DNA of 64,000 bases from Aselliscus stoliczkanus (GCA_033961575.1 CM066727.1:157279434-157343433); one strand, 5' to 3'; positions 21,236-33,299 are shown, counted from the stretch's first letter. The notes: generated from the sequence alone by a model not told the origin. Numbers and translations are program-made.

Positions 21236-23084
21236 AATTTGTGAGCTCTAGGGATTTTTTCATTTTATTTTATTATTTCAGAAGCCACCTCTTGGATTTA
21301 TTAATTCAACCAATTTTCTAATTCATTAATATCTCTCTTTAGCCTTGTTTTCTTGTTTTTATTTTCCTTAAGTTTGTTTTGTTGCTGTTAATTAAATTCC
21401 ATCCATAAGTTTATTTTTCATCTCTTGTTCAATAATGAAAGTATTTAAGGGTACAGTGAAAGCATCCATGCATACATTTAAAGTTTGTTAAGCTAACTCA
21501 GAATCTTTAACTGGATGTTCTTCAGTGTTACCAATACTGTAACTCACACAGTGGATGCAGTTAAGTCAGAATACTGTCTGCAGGCGTTCTGAACCCAGAG
21601 AAAAAACACGTGAATGATTTTAAAGGTTTCTCAACCATTGACAAAGAAATGAAATGCATTATTTATTTTTAAAAAAATCAGTATGATCTGTCTACTATAT
21701 GGATAATTACAGGTATTTGCAAGATACATTTTTACTTTATGTGATTTTCACTGTATGAGCTGATTTTAGAGTCAATCCTCTATGTTATTTATGTGCTTAT
21801 AAGTATTGTCTCTTGTGTGTTTTCAGGTATAACATTCTGGTTATCGTTAGTCTGAATATCATTTACTATGGTTTGGATTTCTTTGAATTTATACAGGTTG
21901 ATATGAAATGTCACCTCACTTAATACCTTGTTTCATAAAAGTCCCACATTCTAGGAAGTGTTAAGTACGCCTCTGGTTTCTAAAAAGATGTAATTGATCA
22001 CACACACACACACACACACACACACGAACACACACACACAACTTTACCAATTGTCACACTCTTCACTGGTCTGCTCTAGGCGTGCTAAAATGTGAGTCAC
22101 TGAGTTATGAATTTTTATCCACTCAGATTACTAACATAAAAGCCCAGCAGGAAAGCACCATAATCAGAATGCTACAGAAATCTCCAGTCCCACCCCTGCT
22201 TATAGACACCCAATCCTCATTCCCCTCTCAAACAAAGTGATTTGGCTAAAAAAAGGAGTAGAAACAAGATAAGCTTGCTTATGATGAGGCTTAACTAAGA
22301 GCCAAAGAGCTGAGGCCACTGGGAGATCTAGAGGGTGCCTGGTACAAGGTAGGTACTTAGTGCATTTTTGATGAATTACCAAACAAGTGCAGTCTGACTT
22401 CAAATCACGTGCTCTTTCCATCTCATGCCCTCAGTGTTGTTGTGAGGCTTAAATGTGAAACATATGAAAGCTTTGCAAACCGGCCATGCTAGATGTTTTT
22501 ATTACACTGTAGTGGGTATGGGAGATGGCCCACATTGTGTGTGACCCGAAGGTGTAATGGTCGATAGAACCATGAGAGGGTGGCAGCCCCACTCTACTGC
22601 TCCGAAAAACCACTTGGTGGGTATGTTTTAGATGTTTCCCATCTAAAGGGAAGGCACTTGCTGAATCTCTTGATTCATCAAAAGGCCATTATAAGGGTTT
22701 TGTTGTCAGTACTCTGTAAGATTCCCCAGATTTAACCTTGCCGCTGCTTATATAAAGTGGCTGAAAAGTGGGAAAGGAAGAGGTCAGACTTGGCAGCAAG
22801 TCAGGGTCTCATCTGTCTCCCCTGCCCTCACCAGCTACAGATAAGGCTGCAGAAAATGTTTATTTCTTCAACCCCTTAGGTTAATCAGCTTTTGAGAAAG
22901 TGATCAGTGGATGAACAGTCTACCATAATAGAATTATTAATTAAAATAATCATTAATAGAATTATTAATTTGTGCTTTTATCTCCCTTAACATTTAAGGG
23001 CTAATTATCTCCTGTGACATGATCTTATCAAAATACATCTTTACCCACTCAGATTATAAAAATGTTATAAAAATAACTAATTCA
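21236..23084. other. AT-rich DNA with a CA microsatellite
   Basis: An (AC)n tract with one GA interruption lies at 21999-22041. AATAGAATTATTAATT is present twice between 22926 and 22970 around an AT-rich spacer. No gene is seen. Confidence 0.5.
21999..22041. repeat. (CA)n microsatellite
   Basis: About 43 bp of alternating CA, broken once by CGAA. Likely length-polymorphic. Confidence 0.95.
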
Positions 23085-23275
23085 GGGTTACTTTGTACCA
23101 GGACCTGTTCTTGGTACTTTATGTGAGGTAGCTATGATGATTATCTCCACTTCATACATGAGGAAATTAAAGCATAGGAACGTTAGGTAATTTGCCCAAG
23201 GCTGCCCAGCCAGAGCCAAGTTAGGATGCTCTACGGTTTGACTTCAGAATGTGTACTCCTAACCACAGAATGATA
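23085..23275 (-). repeat. MIR element
   Basis: ATACATGAGGAAATTAAAGC, TTTGCCCAAGGCTGCCCAGC and the flanking GTACCAGGACCTGTTC give the reverse-strand MIR order. Confidence 0.65.
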
Positions 23276-23554
23276 TTATCCTTCAGCAATGAAGGCTTTT
23301 TCCAAATCTCATTACTGCAGCTAGATTACTGGGGCAGTTTTGCACCTAATTCTGTGCATGGCTTCATATTGAGGGCATGGATTATTTTGAGATGACCAAA
23401 AGGGTTCCCAGTAATTAGCACTGTGTAAGTAGCACTGTGTACCCTAACAACTTAGGTACCATAATTGCCACTAATAGAGGCAGAGCTCTCCTCAAAGTTG
23501 AAATTGTGTGGTTAAAATTTCTTTTAAAGGAATCACCACAGCTTTCAGAATAAA

Positions 23555-23710
23555 TGATCATAGACTTCAGAACTTGAAAAGGGAACTTAAAGGTGACCTT
23601 ACTCAAACTCGGAGAGGCTCAGTGATTTGTCCAAGTCTTCACTACCAGAGTTAGAATTTGAATACAAGGACCTGAAATTGCCAGTTTGAAGTGCAGAGAT
23701 CTTTTCAACA
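23555..23710 (-). repeat. MIR-like fragment
   Basis: AGAACTTGAAAAGGGAAC, GGAGAGGCTCAGTGATTTG and TAGAATTTGAATACAAGG are MIR-class phrases, diverged. Confidence 0.45.
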
Positions 23711-24164
23711 AAAGCTTTTCCCCTTTACAACACATTTCTCCTTCTCGGCCCTCCTCCAGGGCCTTTAGGAGTGTAGAGATAGAAATAACTGAGACATGTC
23801 TTTCAACGTGAACTTAGCAAAATGAATACAAGAACTTCCCAAGGTCCCCACTCACTTTATTAGACTATGTGCTTTTCCTTAGTTCTTTCTGTTAGTGATC
23901 AAGCAAAAGTTTCAGTGTCAAGGATAGCAAAGGGTCTGATTTTTACCAATCTGCAAGCTAACCAGTTTACCTGACACAGTCTTGTGAGTACTACTAGAAG
24001 ACACAAGTGTTCCAGGTTAGAGATAAAGGACAGCTTATTATTCACAGGAACAGTAGTCTCCAGAATATTAGCATTTGTGCACTAGTTCCCTAAACTCCAC
24101 CTTCAGAGGGCAATAGGAGAAGGCCAGATGATACTTGAACGTGCAGTGGGTTGTATTACAGGAA
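23711..24164. other. Unassigned single-copy sequence
   Basis: No repeat, hairpin or reading frame is convincing. Confidence 0.45.
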
Positions 24165-24179
24165 CTCTGACCTGAATTT

Positions 24180-24326
24180 CTTTCTTTTTTTTTTAGCTGA
24201 GATATCCTGCCACCTGTTGGCAGCTCAGCGGCAGCTCAGCTTGGACTGAACATCGAACTGCTGTTGCTCAGAGCTCAGCTCGTACTCTTGAGCGAGCTCT
24301 TAACCAACTAAGCCACTCAGCTAGCC
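24180..24326 (-). mobile_element. Short monomeric tRNA-derived SINE
   Basis: The element is 147 bp in minus orientation, with a T-rich left edge and a GGGCTAGCTGAGTGGCTTAG head at the right. The target duplication is CTCTGACCTGAATTT at 24165-24179 and CTCTGATCTGAATTT at 24327-24341 (one mismatch). It corresponds to the first unit only of the dimeric SINE at 5806, including the GCCAACAGGTGGCAGGA stretch, and then stops. It looks like the monomer form of that family. Confidence 0.85.
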
Positions 24327-24341
24327 CTCTGATCTGAATTT

Positions 24342-24828
24342 TTTATAGTAGACAGTAGGCACGCCTGTTCTGTGCTCCAAAAAGAGACATTATATTTATT
24401 ATACTGGAGAGCAGACCTACCTGTCCTTTGCTCCAGTGGGAAACCCCTTGTTTATGTGCCAGCTAAGATCTTTCTTTATAATGACATCCTTGAAAAGATA
24501 GTTTGTAACAAAAAGCAATCAGTGCCTCTATTTGCAAGATGTGCAGAGTCACTGAGAGACTATCTATCAGACTTGAGATCCATGGAGAAATGTCACCCAA
24601 CAGCATATATCTATTGAAAAATAGCCCTATTAAAGTCATTAAATGTTATGCTATTTTTAAAGTGCTTAAGGTAACTGAATTATTTGATAATCAGACATCA
24701 ATTACATATTGTCTCAATAAAGCCTTGTAGCAAAAAGCTGATTTTTGATTCAATCCAGCAAAAATAATTCAAAGCTGATGAGCGCATTCTGATCGTTTTC
24801 TAAAATATGGGAATACACTTTTTCTAAA
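24342..24828. other. Unassigned sequence
   Basis: No recognised repeat. Two overlapping short frames on the + strand have no recognisable products. Confidence 0.4.
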
Positions 24829-24830
24829 TA

Positions 24831-24986
24831 CAATAATATCTTGGTTTGTGAGCATAATTCATTCCGGAAACAAACTACTCATATTGCAAGACATTGCTCG
24901 TTTACCAAGTTAAAATGTATTAGAAATGTTTGCTCATCTTGTGGAACACTCGGAATCCAAGTTACTCGCAATCTAAGGTTTCACTG
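24831..24986 (-). mobile_element. 156-bp MITE with terminal inverted repeats (Tigger/pogo-like)
   Basis: The two ends are inverted copies of CAGTNANACCTTGGTTTG-type sequence and are flanked by TA at 24829-24830 and 24987-24988, the target of Tc1/mariner-pogo elements. It aligns over its full length with the copy at 33500-33655 in the opposite orientation. Confidence 0.75.
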
Positions 24987-24988
24987 TA

Positions 24989-26499
24989 TTTCATTCTTCC
25001 AAAGAAAGAAAGAATATTTCATTTAACACACAAGTGCACATAAAATATTTTCTTGTTCGGGAAGTGAAACAAAAGAGGAAATGCCAATGATAACTCAATT
25101 TCTTAGCAGCAGTATGTATTTTCATGTACAGTACACCACCTGGGCAATGCAACCAAGCTGATACGAGCAAATAAAACTCGTGCTATGATAATTGCTTATG
25201 TTGATAGAATTATTTTGTATGATAAAATAAAAGATAGTTTCATTATTAAAAGTTTATATATTCTATGTAATGGTTTTAATTTATGACTAGAGTTTTCTGC
25301 CTTCATTCAATAATTTCTTTTCTCCTTCCTCCTTATGAATACTACTAGCTACCATTTGTCATGCACCTAATATTCAGGTTCTTTGCATACTTTATCTCAT
25401 TTGAATTTTAATTGAGGTGTATGAAGGAACAGAGATACACATGACTACAAATGGAGAAGCCAGGATTCAGATCTACCTGCTTGGAAAGCTGGTATATATC
25501 AATTATATTACTCTACCTTATTGTTACCTGGGCCACCTTTGGCCTAGGATATGGATTTCCAAGAAGATCTGGAAGCATTACCCTACATGTTGCAAAGTCT
25601 GTTGCCTTAGTCCACTTCACTCGGGTATGCTGGCATTTTCAGCAGTGCTTGCTTCTCCCTAGCTCAGGACCATCATCGAATCTTAGAGGTAGAAGGGATC
25701 CCGAGTCTCTATTCTATAGGATCCCAAATGGAGGACTATCTGTTCTTTGCTTTAAGCTTCCTTGGTTGGAAGCTCTTGTTTTTAGAAAATTTTAATATGC
25801 TGCTCTGTCACTTTGTAATTTATACTCATTGTTCTATGTCTGCTCTTAAATCTACTTCCTCTTCTAGAAAGATCTCTCATGGAATCCAAGAAAAGTGTTT
25901 TTAGAGAAGCATACTGAGCAAGGGGCAATAATCTAGGAAGTTCATATAGTTATACCTTTAAATATTTTATTGAATATTAGAATATAACTACTCACTTCTC
26001 AAGCACTGATATAGGTGAAATCACCCTAGATCATTAGCAACTGAAAGGATTTGGGGCTGACTTTAGTGAAATGCTAATTGATGCTAATACATTTTCTATT
26101 ATGCATCTAACAAAGTTGTTCAAGTTAGTAGCTTCTGTAGAAACATAAGATTGAACGAATGTTGAGTAAGCATTTTATTTATTTATTTTTATTATTTTGT
26201 TTTATTTGTTTGTTTGTTTTCTTTATTTTCTTATTAAGCATTTTAAATGCCTCACAGAGACATTATCATTCTTATTTACATTTACATATTAAACTATCTG
26301 GCAGGCATGATAGATGCCCTAAAAGCCATCATTTACAGCTGTTCACATTCTCTCATCCATGGCCTTTAATCTTTGACCCATCCATCTACTTTTCCCAGTG
26401 CTTTTTAGAACAGTTCCATCTCAAATATACTTACTTTATTACCTCAGATGCAGGACAAAGTATGAAGAAATTCAAAAGCCTCCTTTAGGAAAGCCTTTT
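24989..26499. other. AT-rich DNA with a MIR-like fragment
   Basis: A reverse-strand MIR-like fragment occupies about 25345-25480 (ACTTTATCTCATTTGAATTTT, GAGAAGCCAGGATTCAG). Simple TTTA/TTTG-rich sequence lies at 26175-26235. No gene is supported. Confidence 0.4.
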
Positions 26500-26501
26500 T
26501 T

Positions 26502-26535
<34 letters not shown>

Positions 26536-26656
26536 ACTATTTTCCATCCATGGTTTGGACTCTGGGTATGTGCAAAACCAATTTAAGTTATACATGGATT
26601 TTCAACTGCGGGGGTGGTGAGCACCCCTAACCTCTGCATTGTTCAAGGATCAACTG
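26500..26656 (-). mobile_element. Tigger-like DNA transposon end with adjacent poly-T
   Basis: The right edge reads TTCAAGGATCAACTG followed by TA at 26657, matching the remembered terminal repeat of a Tigger element read from the other strand. The poly-T of about 30 bases at 26500-26531 sits at its broken left side. Only the terminal ~125 bp is left. Confidence 0.6.
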
Positions 26657-26789
26657 TACGTCAGAATTATATCAGTTTGTTTGTTTAGGCAACTATACTG
26701 GATGATATAGTGTTCCCTAAAAATTCAGTTCATCCAAAACTTCAGAAAATAATCCTTTTGGAAATTTATAAATGTAATTAGTTAAGGTT

Positions 26790-27125
26790 TTCAAGATGAA
26801 TAATCCTGGATTCAGACTAGGCCCTGAATCCTATGACTGTTGTCCTTAGAAGAAGAGAGGACACAGGGAGACACACAGGGGAGAAAATATGATGATGGAA
26901 TCAGAGCCTGGAGATAATAGTATACAAGCAAAGGAATGCTAAGGATTGCCAGAAGCTAGGAAAGAAACAGAATGATTTTCCCCTCAGAGCCTCCAGAACC
27001 AACACTGCGGACACATTGATTTTGGACTATTAGCCTCCAGAACTGTGAGAGAATAAATTTCTGTTGTTTTAAACCACTAAGTCTGTAGTAATTTGTTGTG
27101 GCAGTCTTAGAAAGTGAAACAGCAA
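26790..27125 (+). repeat. MLT1-like LTR (ERVL-MaLR)
   Basis: GCTAAGGATTGCCAGAAGC, AGCCTCCAGAACTGTGAG, AATAAATTTCTGTTGTTTTA and AATTTGTTGTGGCAG appear in the MLT1 order. The 5' end is truncated or too diverged to place. Confidence 0.7.
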
Positions 27126-27734
27126 TATAACAATTTAAAACTGAAAGTTTTAAGTGTTTATCAATAAGTGGTACAGTAACCAAAAAAGATACATTGAGAA
27201 AAATAAAAAGATTTGCTGGAAGATGTTATAAGATCTGAAAATATGCTGCTGTTGGTATTGCCTTAATTAAAAACATTATTCTTCTTTGATAGCCTATAAA
27301 GACAAAGGGACAGGGACTACTTGGTTTGTTCTCTCTGTTATTCTCCATTATCACTGATCACATTGTATTGAAGTGATTTCTCATCCCCAAGGACACTCTC
27401 TTATTCTCAGATGAAGCTCTATGTCCTAGTACAGGGACTGGCACATGTTGATTGCTATAAGTGCTAAATAGATGGGTTGACCATGTACCCAGGTTTGCCT
27501 AGGACAGTCCTTTTTGTACCTGTTCCCCTATCATAATTATTAATAGCATCCTCTTTCATTTTCAGAAGTATCTCATTTGGATGAAAAAGTTACATAGTCA
27601 TCAACAGATGCTTATTGCATGCCTGGAGTACATAATTTTGAAAAGATCCTGTTATGAGCCTATTATGAGGCAATTTTTCCCTCTCTTTATTAGTTTTTAT
27701 TGTAAAATTCATGTATAGAATTAATACCTCCAGA
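27126..27734. other. Unassigned sequence with an L2-like end
   Basis: A short L2-like 3' end is suggested at 27395-27480 (CTAGTACAGGGACTGGCAC). The rest is not recognised. Confidence 0.35.
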
Positions 27735-27925
27735 GTGATTCTGTTCAAGTGAATCAGATCATGTCTTTTTGCTGCTCAAAATCCTTCCATGCCTTCCCAT
27801 CTCAGAATAACATTCTAAGTCCTTACAATGACCTACAAACCCCTACATGATATGCCCCATTTCCTCCCTGACCCATTGCCTGGGGTCTAGTCTAACTGCC
27901 CTCTTTGCTGATGCTCAAACACACA
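27735..27925 (+). repeat. L2 LINE fragment
   Basis: CAAAATCCTTCCATGCCTTC, GTCCTTACAATGACCTAC and CCCTACATGATATGCCCC are standard L2 3'-region text. Confidence 0.7.
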
Positions 27926-28599
27926 GGTATGCTTCTGAGTCAGGGGATTGGCACTTGTTGCTGATAAACAGGTGTCACATTTATGGAGTATAGTTAAAGT
28001 AGTATTTGGGTATTGATATACTTAAACATATCTATAATAGAAATAAGAAGATAGAAAATCAATACCCTAAGATTAAAACTCAATTAGCTAGAACAAAAGC
28101 ACCAATAATTCCAAAGACAGTTGTGCACTTAAGAAACATCCAAACCTATGGAGAATGTGTATGAACTTATTTGAGTCAAACTGATGACATTTGCTAGGGA
28201 GCAAGATCTAAAATGCTCCAGAGAATAACAGTTTGCAGTTTCTTTTATGCATCTGAGACTAAAGAGGGTACATGAAAACGATTATATGAAGGTGGAAAAA
28301 AGCAAGGTGGGCATTGAATTACAGGATAGTTAAGATTATGTGCTCTTTTGAGGGTGGTCTGCTTTAGAAAGACGAATCTGAAAAGAGACATTTAAAAGGT
28401 ATGTTAACCTACATCCACAGAAACAACAAATAGGGCCTGCTTAAGGCAAAAACAAGTCTTTTCCTAAGGAAGTTATACTCCTGGAGCATCATTACCCACC
28501 ATCACCTACCTGCCCAGTTAGGAATTTATGATTTTTTTACAGCACCTCTTTTTTCTCCACACAGTAAAAATAAAGACAATAATAATGATAAATTAATAA
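27926..28599. other. Unassigned AT-rich sequence
   Basis: No repeat consensus or coding frame is convincing. Confidence 0.4.
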
Positions 28600-29110
28600 A
28601 ATTAAAAACCTGTAGAGACGTGGTTATTTTAAAAGACTAAACATTCTGGCAATTTTGATCAAGAAAAAAGACAGAATGTAAAGTAAATAATACACTATTA
28701 GGGATAAAGAAGTGTAAGCTCTATTAGGAATTTTTAAATTATAGGAGAATAAAATAAGCAAGTTATGACAATAATTTTGAAAACATAGATGAAATAGGTA
28801 TTTTTTAAGAAAATCATAAACAACCAACACATGATTCAAGAAATGTATTTTTTAAGTGCAAAAATACCAGTATTCATTAATGATGGATTGGTGGTCAACC
28901 ATTTGCCTCTCCAAAGGCATCAGGTCCTTAAAACCAAGAAGGTTTTATAAGTAAATTATACCAAATCTTTAAGGAACATGTACTCTCTATTTCATATAAA
29001 CTGTTATAGAAAAAGAGGGAAATTAATTTATTTTATACATTTAGTATATTCTTAATAATTGCATAAGATTAATTCAAGATAAAAATTGTAGGCAATTATA
29101 CTTTGACAAA
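28600..29110 (+). mobile_element. Old LINE-1 ORF2 fragment
   Basis: Text such as GGTTTTATAAGTAAATTATACC AND AAATCTTTAAGGAACATG corresponds to the part of L1 ORF2 upstream of the reverse-transcriptase core. All frames are broken. The fragment is split by the LTR that follows. Confidence 0.5.
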
Positions 29111-29545
29111 AAAGGGGTTTACAGAAAGTAACCTTAATGGGTAATCTGATAAAAAATTCCTAACTGAGCAGGTCATGGTGGGTAGTCACACCCCAGGCAT
29201 ATGACTTTTTAGTAAAAGGTTTATTTTTGCCTTAAGCAAGGCCTGTCCCTTGTTTCTGTGCATCTAGGTTAGCACACCTTTGAAATAAACCATAACCACC
29301 CTCAGGAGGGCAGATAATCTTAACTGTCCTGTAATCCCATCCCGGAGTTGCTTCCTCCCACTTTCATGTAATCTTCCTTATGTTCCCTCCTTAACCTCAA
29401 ATGCATAAAAGAAACTGTAAACTATTATTCTCTGAAGCATTTATCTCAGTCTGTTGAGCTCTTGCTGCCAGGTGTATCTTCTTTTTGGTTCAAATAAATT
29501 TTTATAAAAATTCTCTATAGGTTTGGACATTTCGTACGTCGACAC
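29111..29545 (+). repeat. Probable solo LTR
   Basis: A TGCATAAAAG TATA-like box at about 29403, TCTCAGTCTGTTGAGCTCTTGCTGCC-like R-region text and AATAAA near 29494, followed by sequence ending in GTACGTCGACA, give an LTR-like order (U3, R, U5). It lies within LINE-1 sequence. The ends are approximate and the class is not certain. Confidence 0.45.
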
Positions 29546-29908
29546 TGGTGAACATTACTTCATAAAAATATTTGCAAATCAAATCTAGCAACATACAAAA
29601 ATCAAACAATATTAAATAATCAACGTTAGAAACCTACTGATATAGTTTACATTAATATTGTAAAGAGAAAAATGATATGCTAATATTAATAGATGTAAGA
29701 AAAATGCATTTGATGAAATTCAACTCTCATTTTTGAGTTTTAAGAAAAACATGAAAATTTTCTACCAAATATTAAGGACAAGTTCTACCAAATATTTAAT
29801 AAATGATAACTCCAATTTTACAAATATTCTTTTAGATTCCTGAAAAAGAATTCATTTTATGAGGTTAGCATAATCTTGATAACAAAACTAGACAAGGACA
29901 GTAAAAGG
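29546..29908 (+). mobile_element. Old LINE-1 ORF2 fragments
   Basis: ATTTGCAAATCAAATCTAGC and GCATTTGATGAAATTCAAC match RT-region L1 text. From about 29845 the sequence jumps back to an earlier part of ORF2 (TTTTATGAGGTTAGCATAATC), so at least two L1 pieces are joined. Confidence 0.5.
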
Positions 29909-30403
29909 TGACAGAATACACCACCCCAAAACATGCCACTTTAGTTTAAGGACTATTTTGAACTAAAAACACTTGAAAAACATCAGAAACAAGGAGGACA
30001 CCCTAACCTTCCTTTTTTATACTAAAAGCAGGAGATAAAAATTCCATGTGAAAGGTGCTCCCCAAAGAGGGAGAAACATTCTCATCTCCAGAGATGGGAG
30101 TCAAGGTGCAGAGAAATCTATACAAACAGACCATGTTAAAAACACCTTTGTCTTCCTTTCATCTCCCATATATTTTAGTTAACTTTTCCAGAGTTAACTG
30201 GATGGCTACTCTTCGTTCATCCTAGTATATAAACCCTTAGGCCTAATGACTTCTTTGGGTCTTCCATTTTTTATATTTTTTTATGGGGCTGTCATGTACA
30301 TGTAAAAATCTGTGTGCTTTCTTTGGTTAATCTGTCTTATGTCAATTTAATTTTCAGGCCTAGCCAGAGACCCAGAGGGTAAAGTTCTGCCTCCCCTCCC
30401 AAC
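29909..30403 (+). repeat. Solo LTR, same family as 18760-19280
   Basis: It starts TGACAGAATACACCACCCC and ends CCTCCCCTCCCAACA, giving TG...CA ends over 495 bp. A TATATAAACCC box is at about 30225 and a TTATGTCAATTTAATTTTCAG stretch precedes the end. LINE-1 text runs on directly on both sides, so it inserted into an existing L1. Confidence 0.6.
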
Positions 30404-30620
30404 AATATTAAATGGAAAACTTACAGTCTAATCTCATTCATTAACATGGGTATAAAAAATTCTAAATAAAATATTATAAAAAAACAAATTCTATAATTGT
30501 ATATAAAAAAGTAAATAATTAATGATCAGGTTGAATTCATTCCAGGAATACAAAACTGATTTAATGTTAGAAGGTAAAAGTATATTATTCACCTCATATG
30601 CAGTAAAGATTATAAACTTG
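30404..30620 (+). mobile_element. Continuation of LINE-1 ORF2 after the LTR
   Basis: AAAAATTCTAAATAAAATATTA, GATCAGGTTGAATTCATTCC and GGAATACAAAACTGATTTAA match the L1 ORF2 RT region (the classical GF-IPGMQG area) on the + strand. Stops occur in every frame. Confidence 0.6.
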
Positions 30621-30624
30621 TCCC

Positions 30625-30995
30625 AAAAGAGGTCTGGCCTTTGTGCTTGGCTCTTGGGAGGTACATCTTTGGAATGTCACGTCTGATAGGAGTGTCTTTG
30701 TTTGTCTGAGAGCTTTGGATCACTGGATAGTCTAACAGTATGATTTAGGGTGGAGGCTACACCAGAAAGACCAACAATGTGATTTATGGTAGGGGCTTTG
30801 GGTCATGCCCGGAAGAACTGGAGACTGAAATCTCCCACATGGGCTATCAGTCATGCCTAAGTAATGGAACCCCAGTAAGAGCTCTGGGTAGAAGGTTCTG
30901 GCGAGCTTCCCTGGTTAACAATGCTTTGTTACTTTGTTCATATTGTCACACATTGAAACTGGTAAAGTGATACATCCATGACTCCACAGGTAAGA
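30625..30995 (+). repeat. Old LTR-like repeat
   Basis: GGAATGTCACGTCTGATAGG, CCATGCCTAAGTAATGG-like text, AACCCCAGTAAGAGCTCTGG and CTTTGTTCATATTGTCACAC occur in the order of a known ancient LTR. I believe it is ERVL-type but cannot fix the name. Confidence 0.4.
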
Positions 30996-31084
30996 ACAAC
31001 ACAAGTTCTGAGTTGGGTATTTCCTGTGTTTTTCTCCTTGACTAATTTTAATCTAGTCTAAAATCATCAAATCAATCAAGTGAT

Positions 31085-31320
31085 TTTAATTCTTCTAAAT
31101 TCCCAATAACACAACAAGTTGACTAAAAGAATTATATGGAATAGCGAAGAAACAAGAATAACCAAGACACTTTTGAAGAAGATGAGGTTTTGTATAATCA
31201 AATATCAAGATTTATTATAAAGCTGTAGTAGCTAAAACATTGTATTATGACACAAGGCTAGATCAATGGAACAGACTGGAAAGCCCAGTACTATTAGACC
31301 TACATACGGTGGACAATAGT
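31085..31320 (+). mobile_element. LINE-1 ORF2 fragment
   Basis: TTATTATAAAGCTGTAGTAGC and GATCAATGGAACAGACTGG correspond to the L1 ORF2 region that encodes TYYKATV-like text. The frame is broken. Confidence 0.6.
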
Positions 31321-31489
31321 CAATGTTAGGGAGAGAAGATCCACGGAAGAAGAGGGAGGAAGGAGGGGAAAATGGTTGAAAGAGAGAAGTATTGGTTTCC
31401 TGTATACATTTGCCCATGGTCTAAATTATTTTCCTTAGTATTTAAGAAATGGGGAGACAGCAAGTGTCACCCAAGTTCCAGTTCAGTTT

Positions 31490-31690
31490 TCACAACAAGG
31501 AAGAGGATGAGTTATATAATTTGTGAGGCCCACTACAAAATGAAACTGCAGGGCCTCTTATTAAAAAATTATTAATAATTTCAGAATGGCGACAGCAGAA
31601 CATTAAACCAAAAGTGAGGCCCTTCTAAGCTTGAGGTCCTATGTGACTACACATGTCAAATGCCCATAAAGGCACACCTACCAAGGAATA
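31490..31690. repeat. Unnamed old interspersed repeat
   Basis: TGAGGCCCACTACAAAATG, AATGGCGACAGCAGAACATTAAAC and GAGGTCCTATGTGACTAC form a recognisable repeated order in mammalian DNA. I cannot name the family. Confidence 0.35.
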
Positions 31691-33299
31691 ATCCGACAGG
31701 TCTCTCTGCAGTGAGGGGTCTAAGTGATGGGCTGTTAGGAATCATAGGTATACTGTTATCAACTTTGTAGATGTGAACTAATATGAAAGAAAGTGCTATT
31801 CATGTCAGTGTTTGCGCTCACACAATATTCTTTGGAATTAGAGCAAAGGATTTTCAACATTTTCTCCAGTTATGTTAACTCAAACACACTTGTAACTCAA
31901 TATTTCATTTAAAGTTCCCACTCAAAGTCAGTTGCGGGGGCATAGCCTAGTTCTGAGCATGTAGGAGAATACTTTATGCTTTCTCTCTTACCCTAATAAA
32001 TTTTCTATTTTTTGGCATCTTCCTGGGGCATTCATTTTTAAACTTGAAAGTTTAATAAACATTTTACCAAGGCAACACTTATTGTATGTTAGATTGCCTT
32101 ATTTTTTATTGTCAAGTAAAATGAATAAATCAGTATACAAAGTTATAGAGATTATGATACATTAGCGTGAATAATTGGTAATGCATAAAAATTGATTTTT
32201 GAGAATGCAGTATAGTTGAACTATACTCAAAATTGGTCTTTATAAGTTAAAAAAAATCTGATCTACTTTAAAGAAGATATGTTGAAATATATAAATGTAT
32301 AGAAGCTTCTATTACATTACTTTGAATCTTCCAAAGACTGACTGGTTGCCTTCTTATTTATTATTATAATATGCATAATGCTTCCACTTCCTCAATAGAC
32401 TCTATAAAGTTATAGCTGCAGTTAAAATATTCATATATGTGTGGTAGTTTCCTGCACCAAAGTAGTAAAATCTATTGCAGAGTAACATTTTCAAATAGAT
32501 CCTTTTATCCCAAATGAAGAATTCAGCTCACTTTCAGAGAAGTGATTAAAGGAATGACTAGGATTGCTTTCTGTAACCCACTTAGTCTTAAAATGCTTCG
32601 GAAGATTGCATCATTGATTTCAGGTCAAACCTTTTTGCGAGTTTTTCTCACTGGCGATCTTCTAGTTGAAGCCACAAGCACGTGTTTTTAAGGAGTGGAA
32701 AGACTGTAGGAAGTAATCTGTATTACCACATGGCTATTACTGCATTACTATTGTGAGTGATTTTATTTGACAGCATCATAACCGATTACCTGAAAGTGTG
32801 AGCCAATAGCTGTCGCTTCAAGAAAAATCCAATTTGCAATTAACATTTTCCATACTTTCTTTCCACCCGCTAACGAATCAACTGCAGAACTCTGTTCAGC
32901 CCCAAAAGGCACTTGTAATAGGAAAAGGAACAGCCTTAAATCTCCTTCAGGATAATCACAGTTAGCCACCAACAGAGAGGAACTGAGCTCTGTGACAGGG
33001 CAGAGTGGTGTATGGGAATAGAGAAAGATTTAATAAAAATCTGAAGACCCTCAGAAAAGTCATAGACTTTCCAATGACAGGAGCTGGTCCAAAAGCTCCC
33101 AGTTAAAAATAGTGAAGCTTTATTGACTATCACCCAAGTTATTTTAGGCTGAGACCCGGCATACTCCGCTTCCTTCTTTCCATACTCCGTTTGTCAATTA
33201 GTCACAAGGCTGTCCCTTTTCTGTGTCTTATTCATCTTTTGCCTTTTTCTTTTTTTGAGAAATTTTAATATCATAGAAGAATTTATTGGCCATTTGAAT
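31691..33299. other. Single-copy DNA with a conserved-looking block
   Basis: The part 32560-33150 has several CpGs in an otherwise CpG-poor region (for example CCCGCTAACGAATC), no repeat text and balanced composition. It is a candidate noncoding element. The left part is AT-rich and featureless. Confidence 0.35.
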
